From: an uncultured bacterium
GTDB taxonomy: Bacteria > Bacillota > Negativicutes > Acidaminococcales > Acidaminococcaceae
DNA length: 21,428 bases
Assembly: GCA_905215645.1 (NCBI GenBank)
Contig: CAJMQS010000035.1
Span: forward strand, 1 to 21,428
Direction of reading: 5' to 3'
This document shows, piece by piece, positions 15,096 through 21,428 of the stretch; position 1 is the first letter of the stretch, and each line of letters begins with the position of its first letter. The notes below the pieces were generated by a model, which ran no database searches, was not told the DNA's origin, and saw only the letters and a list, made by a program, of their open reading frames with translations. The translations under genes and the position numbers were made by a program.

Positions 15096-15796
15096 CAAAC
15101 CATCTGAAAGATCCGCTGTCCCACTTCCAGCATCTTCTCCCGCTGGGTCTCCAGTTCCACCAGGATCATCTCGATCTTTTCCGCCGCTACATCGAAGACC
15201 TCCAACGCCTGGGTCAGGATCAGCCGTTTCAGCTGTTCCCGGGGGAACAGATAGCGGAATTCATGGGCCGGGATATATCCGGTCAGGGAAGAACGCACCA
15301 CCAGCACCCGCTCATAACATTCCTGGGCCGTAAAATCCCGGGCAAAAGTCAAGTGGGCATAAGAAGCATGCCGGTCCACCAACATCTCAAAGAGCCGGGG
15401 GGTCGTGTACATGGTCTTGTAGATGCTGCAGAGTATGGCACTTGCATCCATGGCCTCCAAAGCGATGGCCAAAGGGATGATATACTGATACAGTGCCAGC
15501 ATCTCTTTGGGGTCTTCCTTCAGCAGGATCTCAGAAGGAGCCAGTTCCTTTTCCATCACTTCCTGGGAACGGGCCAGCAGCTGTTCTGTCAGCGCCGCCA
15601 GGATCTCGTCCTTGGTCCTGTACCGATGACGGAGTTCCGTAGGCCCCACCCCAGAGACTTCACTGATCCGGCTCAGCGTCGTCCGCTGGTACCCCACTTC
15701 CTGCAGCAATTTGGCTGCCGTGCGCAGGATCTGGTTCCGGATGGCCTGATTCTGGGGAGTAGCGTCTACCAACGTTTGTTTTCTGTTTCTGCCCAT
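15095..15796 (-). CDS. TetR-family transcriptional regulator
   Basis: The 233-residue protein has a TetR N-terminal DNA-binding domain at about residues 17-65: IRNQILRTAAKLLQEVGYQRTTLSRISEVSGVG, then ELRHRYRTKDEILAAL. The C-terminal domain is helical and not assignable to a ligand class. Family members are usually repressors released by a small molecule and often control a neighbouring gene and themselves. Its closest downstream neighbour in the same direction is the ECF operon, so a role in controlling that transporter is plausible but unproven. The ribosome site before the ATG is weak (GGAG about 11 nt away). Confidence 0.9.
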   Translation of the reverse strand: MGRNRKQTLVDATPQNQAIRNQILRTAAKLLQEVGYQRTTLSRISEVSGVGPTELRHRYRTKDEILAALTEQLLARSQEVMEKELAPSEILLKEDPKEMLALYQYIIPLAIALEAMDASAILCSIYKTMYTTPRLFEMLVDRHASYAHLTFARDFTAQECYERVLVVRSSLTGYIPAHEFRYLFPREQLKRLILTQALEVFDVAAEKIEMILVELETQREKMLEVGQRIFQMV

Positions 15797-15846
15797 AACT
15801 TCTGTGACTCCATTCTTTATCTTATCAATGCATCCTATAATAAAAT

Positions 15847-15875
15847 ACTATAGCACGTGCCAAAATCCCCATCAA
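15847..15875 (-). promoter_or_regulatory. Probable TetR gene promoter with central palindrome
   Basis: Minus-strand TTGATG (15870-15875) and TATAGT (15847-15852) are 17 bp apart. The spacer begins with the palindrome GCACGTGC (15853-15860), a possible autoregulatory operator. Upstream DNA to 15970 is AT-rich with no gene. Confidence 0.45.
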
Positions 15876-15970
15876 TTCTCTGCGAAAAAATTCATCTTTT
15901 TCATTTTTTTGCCACATAAGTTCCTTGAAACCCTTGTAAACTCTTTGCTTTGCGAAGTGACTGGGCAGTC

Positions 15971-16019
15971 AAAAAAAAACCGGAAGGGAGTGCTGCCTCT
16001 GCAGCACTCCCTTCCGGTT
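15971..16019 (-). terminator. Strong terminator after the Hsp20 gene
   Basis: A 19-bp perfect stem (15978-15996 with 16001-16019, CTCT loop) is followed on the minus strand by a run of T (nine A on the plus strand at 15971-15979). It lies 43 bp past the Hsp20 stop codon. Confidence 0.9.
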
Positions 16020-16062
16020 CCTATTGGAGATCCCGTTTCTCTTCCGGGACCTCCCTGCCTCG

Positions 16063-16506
16063 TTATCCTTCGATAGCGATGTATTTCTTATTGTCCACTT
16101 TCTGGGGTTCCTTCTTAGGAACGCTCAGTTCCAGGATCCCGTTCTCGTACTTGGCTTTCACATCAGCCTCGGTGACCCCTTCCCCTACATAGAAGCTCCG
16201 GGCGCACTGGCCAAAAGTACGTTCACGGCGGATATACTGGCCTTTCTGATCCTTTTCATCCTTGTCCACACCCTTGCTGGCGCTGATGGTCAGATAGCCA
16301 TTTTCCAGCTGTGCATGGATTTCATCCTTCTTGAAGCCCGGCAGATCGATATCCAGTTCATAGTGGTCGCCCACATCCCGCACATCGGTCTTCATCATAT
16401 TTCTGGCATGTTTCCCGTACAGAGGATTCCGTGCGGAGAACACATCGTCAAAATCATTCATCAGATCATCGAACACATTGTCATTGAAAACAGCAGGCAG
16501 TAACAT
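16063..16506 (-). CDS. Small heat-shock protein, Hsp20/alpha-crystallin family
   Basis: The 147-residue protein contains an alpha-crystallin domain at about residues 40-132, with YELDIDLPGFKKDEI (49-63), the ARSFYVGEGV segment (102-111) and the family-typical GILELSVPKK (123-132). The C-terminal IAI (143-145) is an I-x-I motif used for oligomer assembly. The N-terminus (LPAVFNDNVFDDLMNDF) is typical of bacterial Hsp20. These proteins hold unfolding proteins as ATP-independent chaperones. The ATG at 16506 is chosen because GGAGG lies 8 nt upstream. Expression is very likely HrcA-controlled, given the CIRCE element over the promoter; the gene is transcribed alone. Confidence 0.96.
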   Translation of the reverse strand: MLLPAVFNDNVFDDLMNDFDDVFSARNPLYGKHARNMMKTDVRDVGDHYELDIDLPGFKKDEIHAQLENGYLTISASKGVDKDEKDQKGQYIRRERTFGQCARSFYVGEGVTEADVKAKYENGILELSVPKKEPQKVDNKKYIAIEG

Positions 16507-16654
16507 AAGCCATTCCTCCATTCAATCTTGGCCTTGAAGGTCAGCTTTTGGAACTACCGAAAGGCTTGGATTCCCGGGGCCCCCTTTGGAGCCCGTCCTA
16601 CTTTCCAGGTTCCTTGGGAACCCTTCTCAGTGGTCTTTCCTTCGTTCTGGTATT

Positions 16655-16683
16655 ATAATAGCACATGTTGTTAGCACTGTCAA
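16655..16683 (-). promoter_or_regulatory. Hsp20 promoter
   Basis: Minus-strand TTGACA (16678-16683) and TATTAT (16655-16660) are 17 bp apart; the -35 lies inside the CIRCE element. The predicted leader is about 140 nt, with a hairpin at 16608-16622 (GGTTCC/GGAACC) and GC-rich palindromes. Confidence 0.75.
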
Positions 16684-16697
16684 GCGTTGAGTGCTAA
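16671..16697. promoter_or_regulatory. CIRCE operator (HrcA binding site)
   Basis: TTAGCACTG - 9 bp - GAGTGCTAA matches the CIRCE consensus at 17 of 18 arm positions, with the standard 9-bp spacer. It covers the -35 box of the Hsp20 promoter, the expected position for repression by HrcA. Confidence 0.93.
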
Positions 16698-16722
16698 AAA
16701 GTCAAAGTTTTTTTGACTTTTT
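16696..16722 (-). terminator. AT-rich hairpin after the C39-like peptidase gene
   Basis: AAAAAGTCAAA (16696-16706) pairs with TTTGACTTTTT (16712-16722). It begins at the stop codon of the upstream gene and abuts CIRCE. The stem is AT-rich, so it is a weak or partial terminator. Confidence 0.5.
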
Positions 16723-17536
16723 ATAGTTTCACCCTTGCCGGAGATGCAATCAGGAACAGGTTGTGGTTCCCTCCCTCTTTTTCCGGGAACTGGCCGTACA
16801 TGTCGAAAGTAGAGAAGAACCGAGCCGCTGGGTAGATGCCGTAGCCGTCCTGGTTGTGGTCCGTGGTGTCGTAGGGATCCGCCACGATCATCACATCATC
16901 CTGGGTATCGGCGGTGCCCATGTCGTCATAGCCGATGACCACCTGCCAATGGCCGCCCCAGTCGATCCACCCCACCAAGATGGGTTTCCCTGCCTTCAGG
17001 GTAGCTTTGATGTCTTCCGGACCAAAAGTTTTTCCAGCTTTGGCATAGTCTTCTGTGGTCACCAGGTCGAAGCCCCCCACCTTCTGGAAAATATCCTTCA
17101 TCTGTTCCAAGGTGGTGCCCGGGTAGCCATCCGGGAAGCCGGGGACAGTCACATCCTTCAAGGGATGGCGCAGATCCGCCAGTTTCTGTTCCGTCCAGTC
17201 CTTCTGCCGGTCATACCACCGGAGCACCATCAGAGCAGCCGCCGGCCCACAGGACCATTCACTGGACTGCTGGAGCGTCTTGAAAGCGGGCAGCAGCACC
17301 AAGGACCCTTTGGAATGCATATGGTAGAAATCCGGATGGGCATAATAAATGGATTTCTTGTGATCCAGCTTCCGTTCCAGGGATGCCGCTCCCTGGTCCG
17401 CGGTGATCTTGGCCGGTTCCTGGAATTTCATGTCATCGCTGAAATTCCGGTTGGAAGCTGCCCAAGCCGGCAGGGACAGACCGGCCGCCAGCAGACCGGC
17501 CAGCAGGGCAGAAGTCAGTTTTTTCATCGTTTCCAT
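16721..17536 (-). CDS. Secreted C39-like cysteine peptidase
   Basis: The 271-residue protein has a signal peptide (MKKLTSALLAGLLAAGLSLPAWA, cleavage after AWA near residue 26). A papain-like C39_2 domain follows: Cys96 in SSEWSCGPAAALMVLRWY, His196 in DWGGHWQVVIGYDD and Asp220 in MIVADPYD form the expected triad. A CGP(A)xA motif with a later GHW and DPY is typical of the family. It probably cleaves peptides outside the cytoplasmic membrane; there is no adjacent ABC exporter or bacteriocin gene, so it is not an obvious leader peptidase. The ATG at 17536 has GAGGTGA upstream. A minus-strand TATAAT (17583-17588) could serve it, with no good -35. Confidence 0.88.
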   Translation of the reverse strand: METMKKLTSALLAGLLAAGLSLPAWAASNRNFSDDMKFQEPAKITADQGAASLERKLDHKKSIYYAHPDFYHMHSKGSLVLLPAFKTLQQSSEWSCGPAAALMVLRWYDRQKDWTEQKLADLRHPLKDVTVPGFPDGYPGTTLEQMKDIFQKVGGFDLVTTEDYAKAGKTFGPEDIKATLKAGKPILVGWIDWGGHWQVVIGYDDMGTADTQDDVMIVADPYDTTDHNQDGYGIYPAARFFSTFDMYGQFPEKEGGNHNLFLIASPARVKL

Positions 17537-17632
17537 GGTGATTCACCTCAAGGTTGAAATAAATAGAGATACTCTATTTTTTATTATACGAAATTCCACA
17601 AAAAAAGCCTATCTTCTTTCTCCGGATAGGTG

Positions 17633-17662
17633 TATAATATTATTGTAACATAAATTATTACA
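17633..17662 (+). promoter_or_regulatory. Possible -10 box and operator-like palindrome of the CxCPxC gene
   Basis: TATAAT (17633-17638) has no recognisable -35. Just after it, TGTAACA-taaat-TATTACA (17644-17662) is an inverted repeat with one mismatch. It lies between the expected start point and the AGGAG ribosome site (17662-17666). Confidence 0.4.
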
Positions 17663-17676
17663 GGAGTGTGATTTCG

Positions 17677-18021
17677 ATGGCAAATCATGAAGAATTGGTT
17701 GCTGAAGTCAAAAACCTGGCAGCGGCCCCCAGTGTATACAGTGGCCTGAAGGACCTGGCCGAAAAATGGCTGGCTGCAGACGGTACGGCTGCCCAGGCCA
17801 ACCTGACGGCCCTCCTCCGGGCTGCCCTGAAAGAAGACGTATGCACCATCGACCAGGTGCTGCCCTTCTTTGCATCCGACGCGGCCAAAAAGGCCTTCGG
17901 AGAAGAAACCGCTGCCAAGATGCTGGCCCAGGGCCAGAAAGTCAAAGCCGAAGGGGGCAAATACTGCTTCTGCCCCGCCTGCACCGCAGGGGCCAAGATC
18001 CTGGAGATGTTGGGGGAATAA
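17677..18021 (+). CDS. Small conserved protein with C-terminal CxCPxC motif
   Basis: This 114-residue soluble protein is the only plus-strand gene. It is mostly helical and Ala/Lys/Glu-rich, with AAPSVYSGLKDLAEKWLAADGT (15-36), the segment KEDVCTIDQVLPFFASD (52-68) and a C-terminal KYCFCPACTAGAKIL, whose three cysteines could bind a metal or a disulphide partner. I recall clostridial proteins with the same layout (AAPSCC... WLDA.GT ... KYCDCPAC), often labelled Hsp90-related without good reason; the function is unknown. The ATG at 17677 has AGGAG 10 nt upstream; a GTG at 17668 is too close to it. A strong terminator shared with fumC follows directly. Confidence 0.88.
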   Translation: MANHEELVAEVKNLAAAPSVYSGLKDLAEKWLAADGTAAQANLTALLRAALKEDVCTIDQVLPFFASDAAKKAFGEETAAKMLAQGQKVKAEGGKYCFCPACTAGAKILEMLGE

Positions 18022-18061
18022 AAAAAGAGGGGCTGTTGCATGAGCAACAGCCCCTCTTTTT
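18022..18061. terminator. Bidirectional terminator between convergent genes
   Basis: An 18-bp perfect stem (18022-18039 with 18044-18061, ATGA loop) has A- and T-runs at its ends. It serves the CxCPxC gene on the plus strand and fumC on the minus strand, overlapping the last codon of fumC. Confidence 0.9.
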
Positions 18062-19436
18062 ACACCATATTCTCCGGATGGAACACTTTGTCGAATTCTC
18101 CTTCTTCCATGAAGCCCAGCTTCAGGACAGCTTCCTTCAGGGAGATATTTTCCTTGAAAGCCAGTTTGGCCACTTGGGCGCATTTGTCATAGCCGATATA
18201 CGGACTCAGGGCCGTCACCAGCATCAGGGAATTGTGCAGGTTGTGAGCCATCTTTTCCTTGTTGGCCTTGATCCCCACCACGCAGTTCTTCCGGAAGGAC
18301 ACCATCACATCTCCCAGGAGCCGGACGGACTGGAGGAAATTGTAGATGGTCACAGGCAGGAACACGTTCAGCTGGAAGTTCCCTTGAGATGCGGCAAATC
18401 CAATGGCCGCATCATTCCCCATCACCTGGACCGCCACCATAGTCACCGCTTCGCACTGGGTGGGGTTCACTTTCCCAGGCATGATGGAAGAACCCGGTTC
18501 GTTGGCGGGAATGGTGATTTCGCCCAGGCCGTCCCGAGGTCCGGACGCCAGCCAGCGGACATCATTGGCCATCTTCATCAAGTTGGCTGCCAAGGCCTTT
18601 AACGCACCATGGGCAAAGACCATATCGTCCAGGCTGGTCAGGGCGTGGAACTTATTGGGAGCTGTCACAAAGGAAAAGCCCGTATTTTTCGCAATGAAGC
18701 CGGCCACCTTTTTATCAAAGCCTTTGGGAGCATTCAGTCCAGTGCCCACGGCGGTCCCCCCCAGCGCCAGTTCCAGCAGCCCTTTTTCCGCTGCCTTGAT
18801 TTCCTGCCGGTTCCGCTCCAGCATGGTCCTCCAGCCGGAAATCTCCTGGGAGAAGGCTACGGGCACCGCATCTTGGAGATGGGTCCGCCCGGTGGTCACA
18901 ATGCCCTTGTTGGCCTTTTCCAGCTTCTTGAAGGCGGCCACCAATTCATCCAGGGCCGGCAGCAGCTGTTTTTCCAGTTCCCAGACAGCAGCGATGTGCA
19001 TGGCCGTAGGGAAGGTATCGTTGGAGCTTTGGGACATGTTCACATGGTCATTGAGATGGAGGAGGGCTTCCCCGGCCAGTTCGTTCCCCCGATGAGCGAT
19101 GACTTCATTGACATTCATATTGCTCTGGGTCCCGCTGCCGGTCTGCCACACGGCCAGAGGGAAGTTGCTGTCCAGTTTTCCCTTCAGGATCTCGTCGCAG
19201 ACCTTACCGATGATCTGACAGCGTTTCTTGTCCAGCTTACCCAAAGCTTCATTGGCCTGGGCAGCACTTTTTTTCAGATAGGCAAAGGCCCGGATCACTT
19301 CCATGGGCATCTTTTCCGTCCCGATCTTGAAATTCTCGAAGCTCCGTTCTGACTGAGCCCCCCAGTATTTATCCGCCGGGACCTTGATTTCTCCCATGGA
19401 ATCCCGTTCCAGACGCCATTCCTCTTTTTTTGCCAT
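18060..19436 (-). CDS. fumC: Fumarate hydratase class II
   Basis: This 458-residue enzyme interconverts fumarate and malate. The fumarase/aspartase signature GSSIMPGKVNP (315-325) continues with TQCEA, as in FumC and unlike aspartase (PAKVNPV). The substrate-contact blocks WQTGSGTQSNMNVNE (97-111), HVNMSQSSNDTFPTA (131-145) and TGRTHLQDAVPV (182-193, catalytic His186) are intact, and the length is normal. The ATG at 19436 has GAGGGG (19443-19448) 6 nt upstream; the longer frame to 19553 reads through the promoter. It is transcribed alone, with no other TCA-cycle gene beside it. In an anaerobe it may work in the reductive branch toward succinate (inference). Confidence 0.97.
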   Translation of the reverse strand: MAKKEEWRLERDSMGEIKVPADKYWGAQSERSFENFKIGTEKMPMEVIRAFAYLKKSAAQANEALGKLDKKRCQIIGKVCDEILKGKLDSNFPLAVWQTGSGTQSNMNVNEVIAHRGNELAGEALLHLNDHVNMSQSSNDTFPTAMHIAAVWELEKQLLPALDELVAAFKKLEKANKGIVTTGRTHLQDAVPVAFSQEISGWRTMLERNRQEIKAAEKGLLELALGGTAVGTGLNAPKGFDKKVAGFIAKNTGFSFVTAPNKFHALTSLDDMVFAHGALKALAANLMKMANDVRWLASGPRDGLGEITIPANEPGSSIMPGKVNPTQCEAVTMVAVQVMGNDAAIGFAASQGNFQLNVFLPVTIYNFLQSVRLLGDVMVSFRKNCVVGIKANKEKMAHNLHNSLMLVTALSPYIGYDKCAQVAKLAFKENISLKEAVLKLGFMEEGEFDKVFHPENMV

Positions 19437-19467
19437 GCTGTTCCCCTCGCTTTCTAATGATACCTGC

Positions 19468-19501
19468 ATTATTTCATAGCAATGTTCGTTTGTCAAACGA
19501 A
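19468..19501 (-). promoter_or_regulatory. fumC promoter with a 17-bp palindrome over the -35
   Basis: Minus-strand TTGACA (19491-19496) and AATAAT (19468-19473) are 17 bp apart. TTCGTTTGTCAAACGAA (19485-19501), a perfect 8-bp inverted repeat with a 1-bp centre, covers the -35 box and looks like a repressor operator. The regulator is unknown. Confidence 0.65.
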
Positions 19502-19518
19502 AAGGGAGGATAAAGAAA

Positions 19519-19547
19519 AAAGGCCCGTCCCCACAGGACAGGCCTTT
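19519..19547 (-). terminator. Terminator of tRNA-Lys
   Basis: AAAGGCC-c-GTCC pairs with GGAC-a-GGCCTTT around a short loop; the minus strand continues with T-rich sequence. It lies 12 bp after the CCA end of the tRNA gene. Confidence 0.85.
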
Positions 19548-19558
19548 CAACATTCAAA

Positions 19559-19634
19559 TGGTGATCCACCCGGGACTTGAACCCGGGACACCCTGATTAA
19601 AAGTCAGGTGCTCTACCAGCTGAGCTAGTGAATC
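19559..19634 (-). tRNA. tRNA-Lys (anticodon TTT), CCA encoded
   Basis: A 76-nt cloverleaf: acceptor GATTCAC with GTGGATC (one G-T pair), D-arm GCTC...GAGC, anticodon stem CCTGA/TCAGG with loop CTTTTAA, and T-arm CCGGG-TTCAAGT-CCCGG. Discriminator A is followed by an encoded CCA. Confidence 0.98.
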
Positions 19635-19653
19635 ATTGCGTTACAGCTTAATT

Positions 19654-19683
19654 ATTATAGCTTGATTTCGCAGGATTTGTCAA
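19654..19683 (-). promoter_or_regulatory. tRNA-Lys promoter, overlapping the upstream stop codon
   Basis: Minus-strand TTGACA (19678-19683) and TATAAT (19654-19659) are perfect boxes with an 18-bp spacer. The -35 includes the TGA stop of the flavoprotein gene. Confidence 0.8.
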
Positions 19684-20912
19684 CCCTTTTTATCCAATTT
19701 TTTCATGTAAAGATCCATTTCATCGGCGATCTTCTTGGAATACTCCACGGCGTGGACCACAGTCTTGGCGCCAGTGACCACATCTCCGGAAGCAAAGACC
19801 CCGGGCAGGGTGGTTTCCCCGTCTTCCGTGATCTTCAGATTCCCCCGGTCGTTCAGTTCCAGCCCCTGATTGTGTTCCACCAGCCGGTGTTTCGGCACCT
19901 GGGACACGGCAATGATCACGCTATCCGCCGGAAACAGTTTGGCCGTCTCCTCCAGCACTTCCACATGGCCGTCTTCGTTCACCCTGGTGTCCGCCACCAG
20001 GGGGCCTTCGTCGGTAATCCGCACAGCTGTTTTGTTGAACTGGTATTTCACTCCGTCCAACAGGGAATATTCATATTCGTCAGGGGACGCGGACGCATGA
20101 TCCCGGCGCACAAAAACGGTCACATCTTTGCAGCCCTGGCGCACCGCAGTCCGGGCCACATCCATGGCGGAGTTGCCGGACCCAAAGATGGCCACTTTGT
20201 TCCCCAAGTCAAAAGATTCCGGGTTGTTCAGATAGCTGATGGCGTAGTGCACATTGCCGAAAGTTTCCCCGGGAATATGCATCCGCTTGGGCCGCCAGGC
20301 ACCGGTGCCGATGAATACGGATTTGTAGCCGTCGTCGAACAAATCTTTCAGGGTAATATTGCCCCCGATGGTAAAATTGTAGCGGAACTGCACCCCCAGT
20401 TTTTTCAGCAGCACCTCGTACCGGTCCAAGATGTACCGTGGCAGCCGGAACGCAGGAATACCATAGCGCATGGTCCCGCCGATTTTATCCCGGGAATCGA
20501 AAATCGTTACATCGTAGCCCCGTTTGGCCAGGATGATGGCGATGGTAATGCCCGCAGGCCCCGCTCCGATGATGCAGGTTTTCATCCCGTTCCGGGGCGC
20601 TCGCTCCACCTTCAGCCGGTCGAAACAGGAATCGGAAATATAATGCTCAATGGCGGAAATATGCACCGGAGCTCCCTTGATACCCCGGACACAGTGTCCT
20701 TCGCACTGGGCCGCATGGTTGCACACCAGGCTGCAAATCACCGACAGCGGATTGTTGTCGAACAGCATCTGGGCGGCGGCCATCAAATCATTTTCCTTGA
20801 ACAGCCTGATCATCTCCGGGATATTGGTATGGATGGGACATCCCAGGTTACGGCACCGGGGCACTTTGCACTGGAGACACCGGTTGGCTTCTTCTATTTC
20901 ATGGATGGACAT
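19680..20912 (-). CDS. Stand-alone GltD-like NAD(P)-dependent flavoprotein oxidoreductase
   Basis: The 410-residue protein matches the small (beta) subunit of glutamate synthase and its NfnB/SudA-type relatives. An N-terminal Fe-S domain has two four-cysteine clusters: Cys12, 15, 20, 25 and Cys60, 64, 70, 74. Then come the FAD-binding GAGPAG (116-121), the NAD(P)-binding segment VAIFGSGNSAMDVAR and the C-terminal FAD site GVFASGDVVTGAKTVVHAVE. Members pass electrons from NAD(P)H through FAD and Fe-S clusters to a partner. No glutamate synthase large subunit or NfnA-like gene is adjacent, so the partner and physiological substrate are unknown. It sits alone between the rRNA operon and tRNA-Lys. 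Ribosome site GAGG lies 8 nt before the ATG. Confidence 0.92.
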   Translation of the reverse strand: MSIHEIEEANRCLQCKVPRCRNLGCPIHTNIPEMIRLFKENDLMAAAQMLFDNNPLSVICSLVCNHAAQCEGHCVRGIKGAPVHISAIEHYISDSCFDRLKVERAPRNGMKTCIIGAGPAGITIAIILAKRGYDVTIFDSRDKIGGTMRYGIPAFRLPRYILDRYEVLLKKLGVQFRYNFTIGGNITLKDLFDDGYKSVFIGTGAWRPKRMHIPGETFGNVHYAISYLNNPESFDLGNKVAIFGSGNSAMDVARTAVRQGCKDVTVFVRRDHASASPDEYEYSLLDGVKYQFNKTAVRITDEGPLVADTRVNEDGHVEVLEETAKLFPADSVIIAVSQVPKHRLVEHNQGLELNDRGNLKITEDGETTLPGVFASGDVVTGAKTVVHAVEYSKKIADEMDLYMKKLDKKG

Positions 20913-20948
20913 ACACAGAACCTCGTTTTCAAAGGATATTTATTGTAT

Positions 20949-20978
20949 AGTTTATAGAAGCGGTAGGGCTCCTGTCAA
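20949..20978 (-). promoter_or_regulatory. Promoter of the GltD-like gene
   Basis: Minus-strand TTGACA (20973-20978) is followed by TATAAA (20951-20956, 16-bp spacer) or TAAACT (20949-20954, 18-bp spacer). Confidence 0.6.
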
Positions 20979-21009
20979 GCTCTTCAGAAAAAATCCGCTG
21001 CCATACAAA

Positions 21010-21040
21010 AAAATTCCGCATCCATCAGATGCGGAATTTT
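21010..21040 (-). terminator. rRNA operon terminator
   Basis: A 13-bp perfect stem (21010-21022 with 21028-21040) is followed on the minus strand by a run of T (A at 21007-21013). It lies just beyond the 3' end of 5S rRNA. Confidence 0.93.
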
Positions 21041-21044
21041 CCTA

Positions 21045-21160
21045 ACCGGCAGCTCCCTATCCTCCCGGACCGTTTCCAGTCGAGTACTTTCGGCGTATAA
21101 GGGCTTAACTGCTGTGTTCGGCATGGGAACAGGTGGATCCCCTTAGCTATCGCCACCGGA
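21045..21160 (-). rRNA. rrf: 5S ribosomal RNA
   Basis: About 116 nt. On the minus strand CCGGTGGCGATAGC starts the molecule, with the conserved CCTGTTCCCATGCCGAACAC and AGTTAAGC loops. The 5' CCGGTGGC pairs with the 3' GCTGCCGG to form helix I. End positions may be off by a few bases. Confidence 0.95.
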
Positions 21161-21375
21161 TTATGTTGCTGAAGGCATGAGCCCTCAAAACTTCATGAAG
21201 AGACGTTGTAACATTTCGAGCTTCTCACGAACCGTTGCTCTCTTACTGAGTACGCCTCAGCCGCTTCGCGGTAGAGGATACTCACGGATGCTCCTTTTCG
21301 TCGCATCCTTCTGAGTAAGTTCGCTGGCACGATTCTTTGCTGCGCTTCCGCTTGCAAACAATCGGCGACTCACTT
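21161..21375 (-). other. 23S-5S internal transcribed spacer, structured
   Basis: This 215-bp spacer holds no tRNA. It contains hairpins CCTCagCCGC/GCGGtaGAGG (about 21256-21276) and GGATGC/GCATCC (about 21286-21308), enclosed by a near-palindromic pair CTTACTGAG/CTGAGTAAG. This looks like processing structure within the pre-rRNA. Confidence 0.7.
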
Positions 21376-21428
21376 AAGTCAAGCCCTCGACATATTAGTA
21401 CAGGTCAGCTTAACATATTGCTACGCTT
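21376..21428 (-). rRNA. rrl: 23S ribosomal RNA, 3' end (partial)
   Basis: On the minus strand the sequence runs AAGCGTAGCAATATG...GTACTAATATG...GAGGGCTTGACTT, corresponding to the conserved 3' terminus of 23S rRNA (compare the E. coli end with GGTACTAAT and GAGGCTTAACC). The gene continues past the right edge. Confidence 0.92.

Noticed and set aside
15971..15979. A9 tract as a phase-variable homopolymer
   Set aside because: It lies outside coding sequence and is the T-run of the Hsp20 terminator on the minus strand.
16721..17536. Bacteriocin leader-processing peptidase
   Set aside because: Although C39-like, it is a separate secreted protein with a signal peptide and has no ABC exporter or precursor peptide gene nearby.
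18060..19436. Aspartate ammonia-lyase instead of fumarase
   Set aside because: The signature reads GSSIMPGKVNPTQCEA as in class II fumarases; aspartases have PAKVNPV.

Overview
The window most likely comes from a diderm Firmicute of the class Negativicutes, plausibly an Acidaminococcus-like organism. It pairs a huge outer-membrane trimeric autotransporter adhesin, which needs an outer membrane, with low-GC Gram-positive traits: a CIRCE (HrcA) operator, near-consensus sigma-A promoters and a small CxCPxC protein of a type I recall from clostridia. The DNA is moderately GC-rich. This placement is inference from gene content; no database was searched. All genes but one lie on the minus strand.

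Left part (1-6480): the N-terminal ~1,795 codons of an ESPR-type trimeric autotransporter run off the left edge, driven by a perfect consensus promoter with a palindrome in its spacer. Behind it lie a 273-bp stretch of nested hairpins, an orphan RelB/DinJ-type antitoxin with its own consensus promoter, and the first of two 128-bp palindromic repeats.

Middle (6478-15800): a DUF4143-type ATPase and a cytoplasmic gamma-glutamyltranspeptidase form a two-gene unit downstream of tex. A second repeat cluster separates tex from a four-gene ECF transporter operon (S component, two ATPases, EcfT) whose genes overlap by 4-8 bp. A TetR-family regulator gene lies just upstream of that operon, separated from it by a strong terminator.

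Right part (15960-21428): a CIRCE-controlled Hsp20 gene, a secreted C39-like cysteine peptidase, the single plus-strand gene (114-aa CxCPxC protein), fumC, tRNA-Lys(TTT), a stand-alone GltD-like flavoprotein with two four-cysteine clusters, and the 3' end of an rRNA operon (23S end, structured spacer, 5S, terminator).

The most unusual feature is the repeat family at 6268-6478 and 11776-12083. Two full copies are each exactly 128 bp. They have different arm sequences that still pair within each copy, while the internal loops are conserved. This covariation-like pattern suggests a selected RNA or DNA fold.
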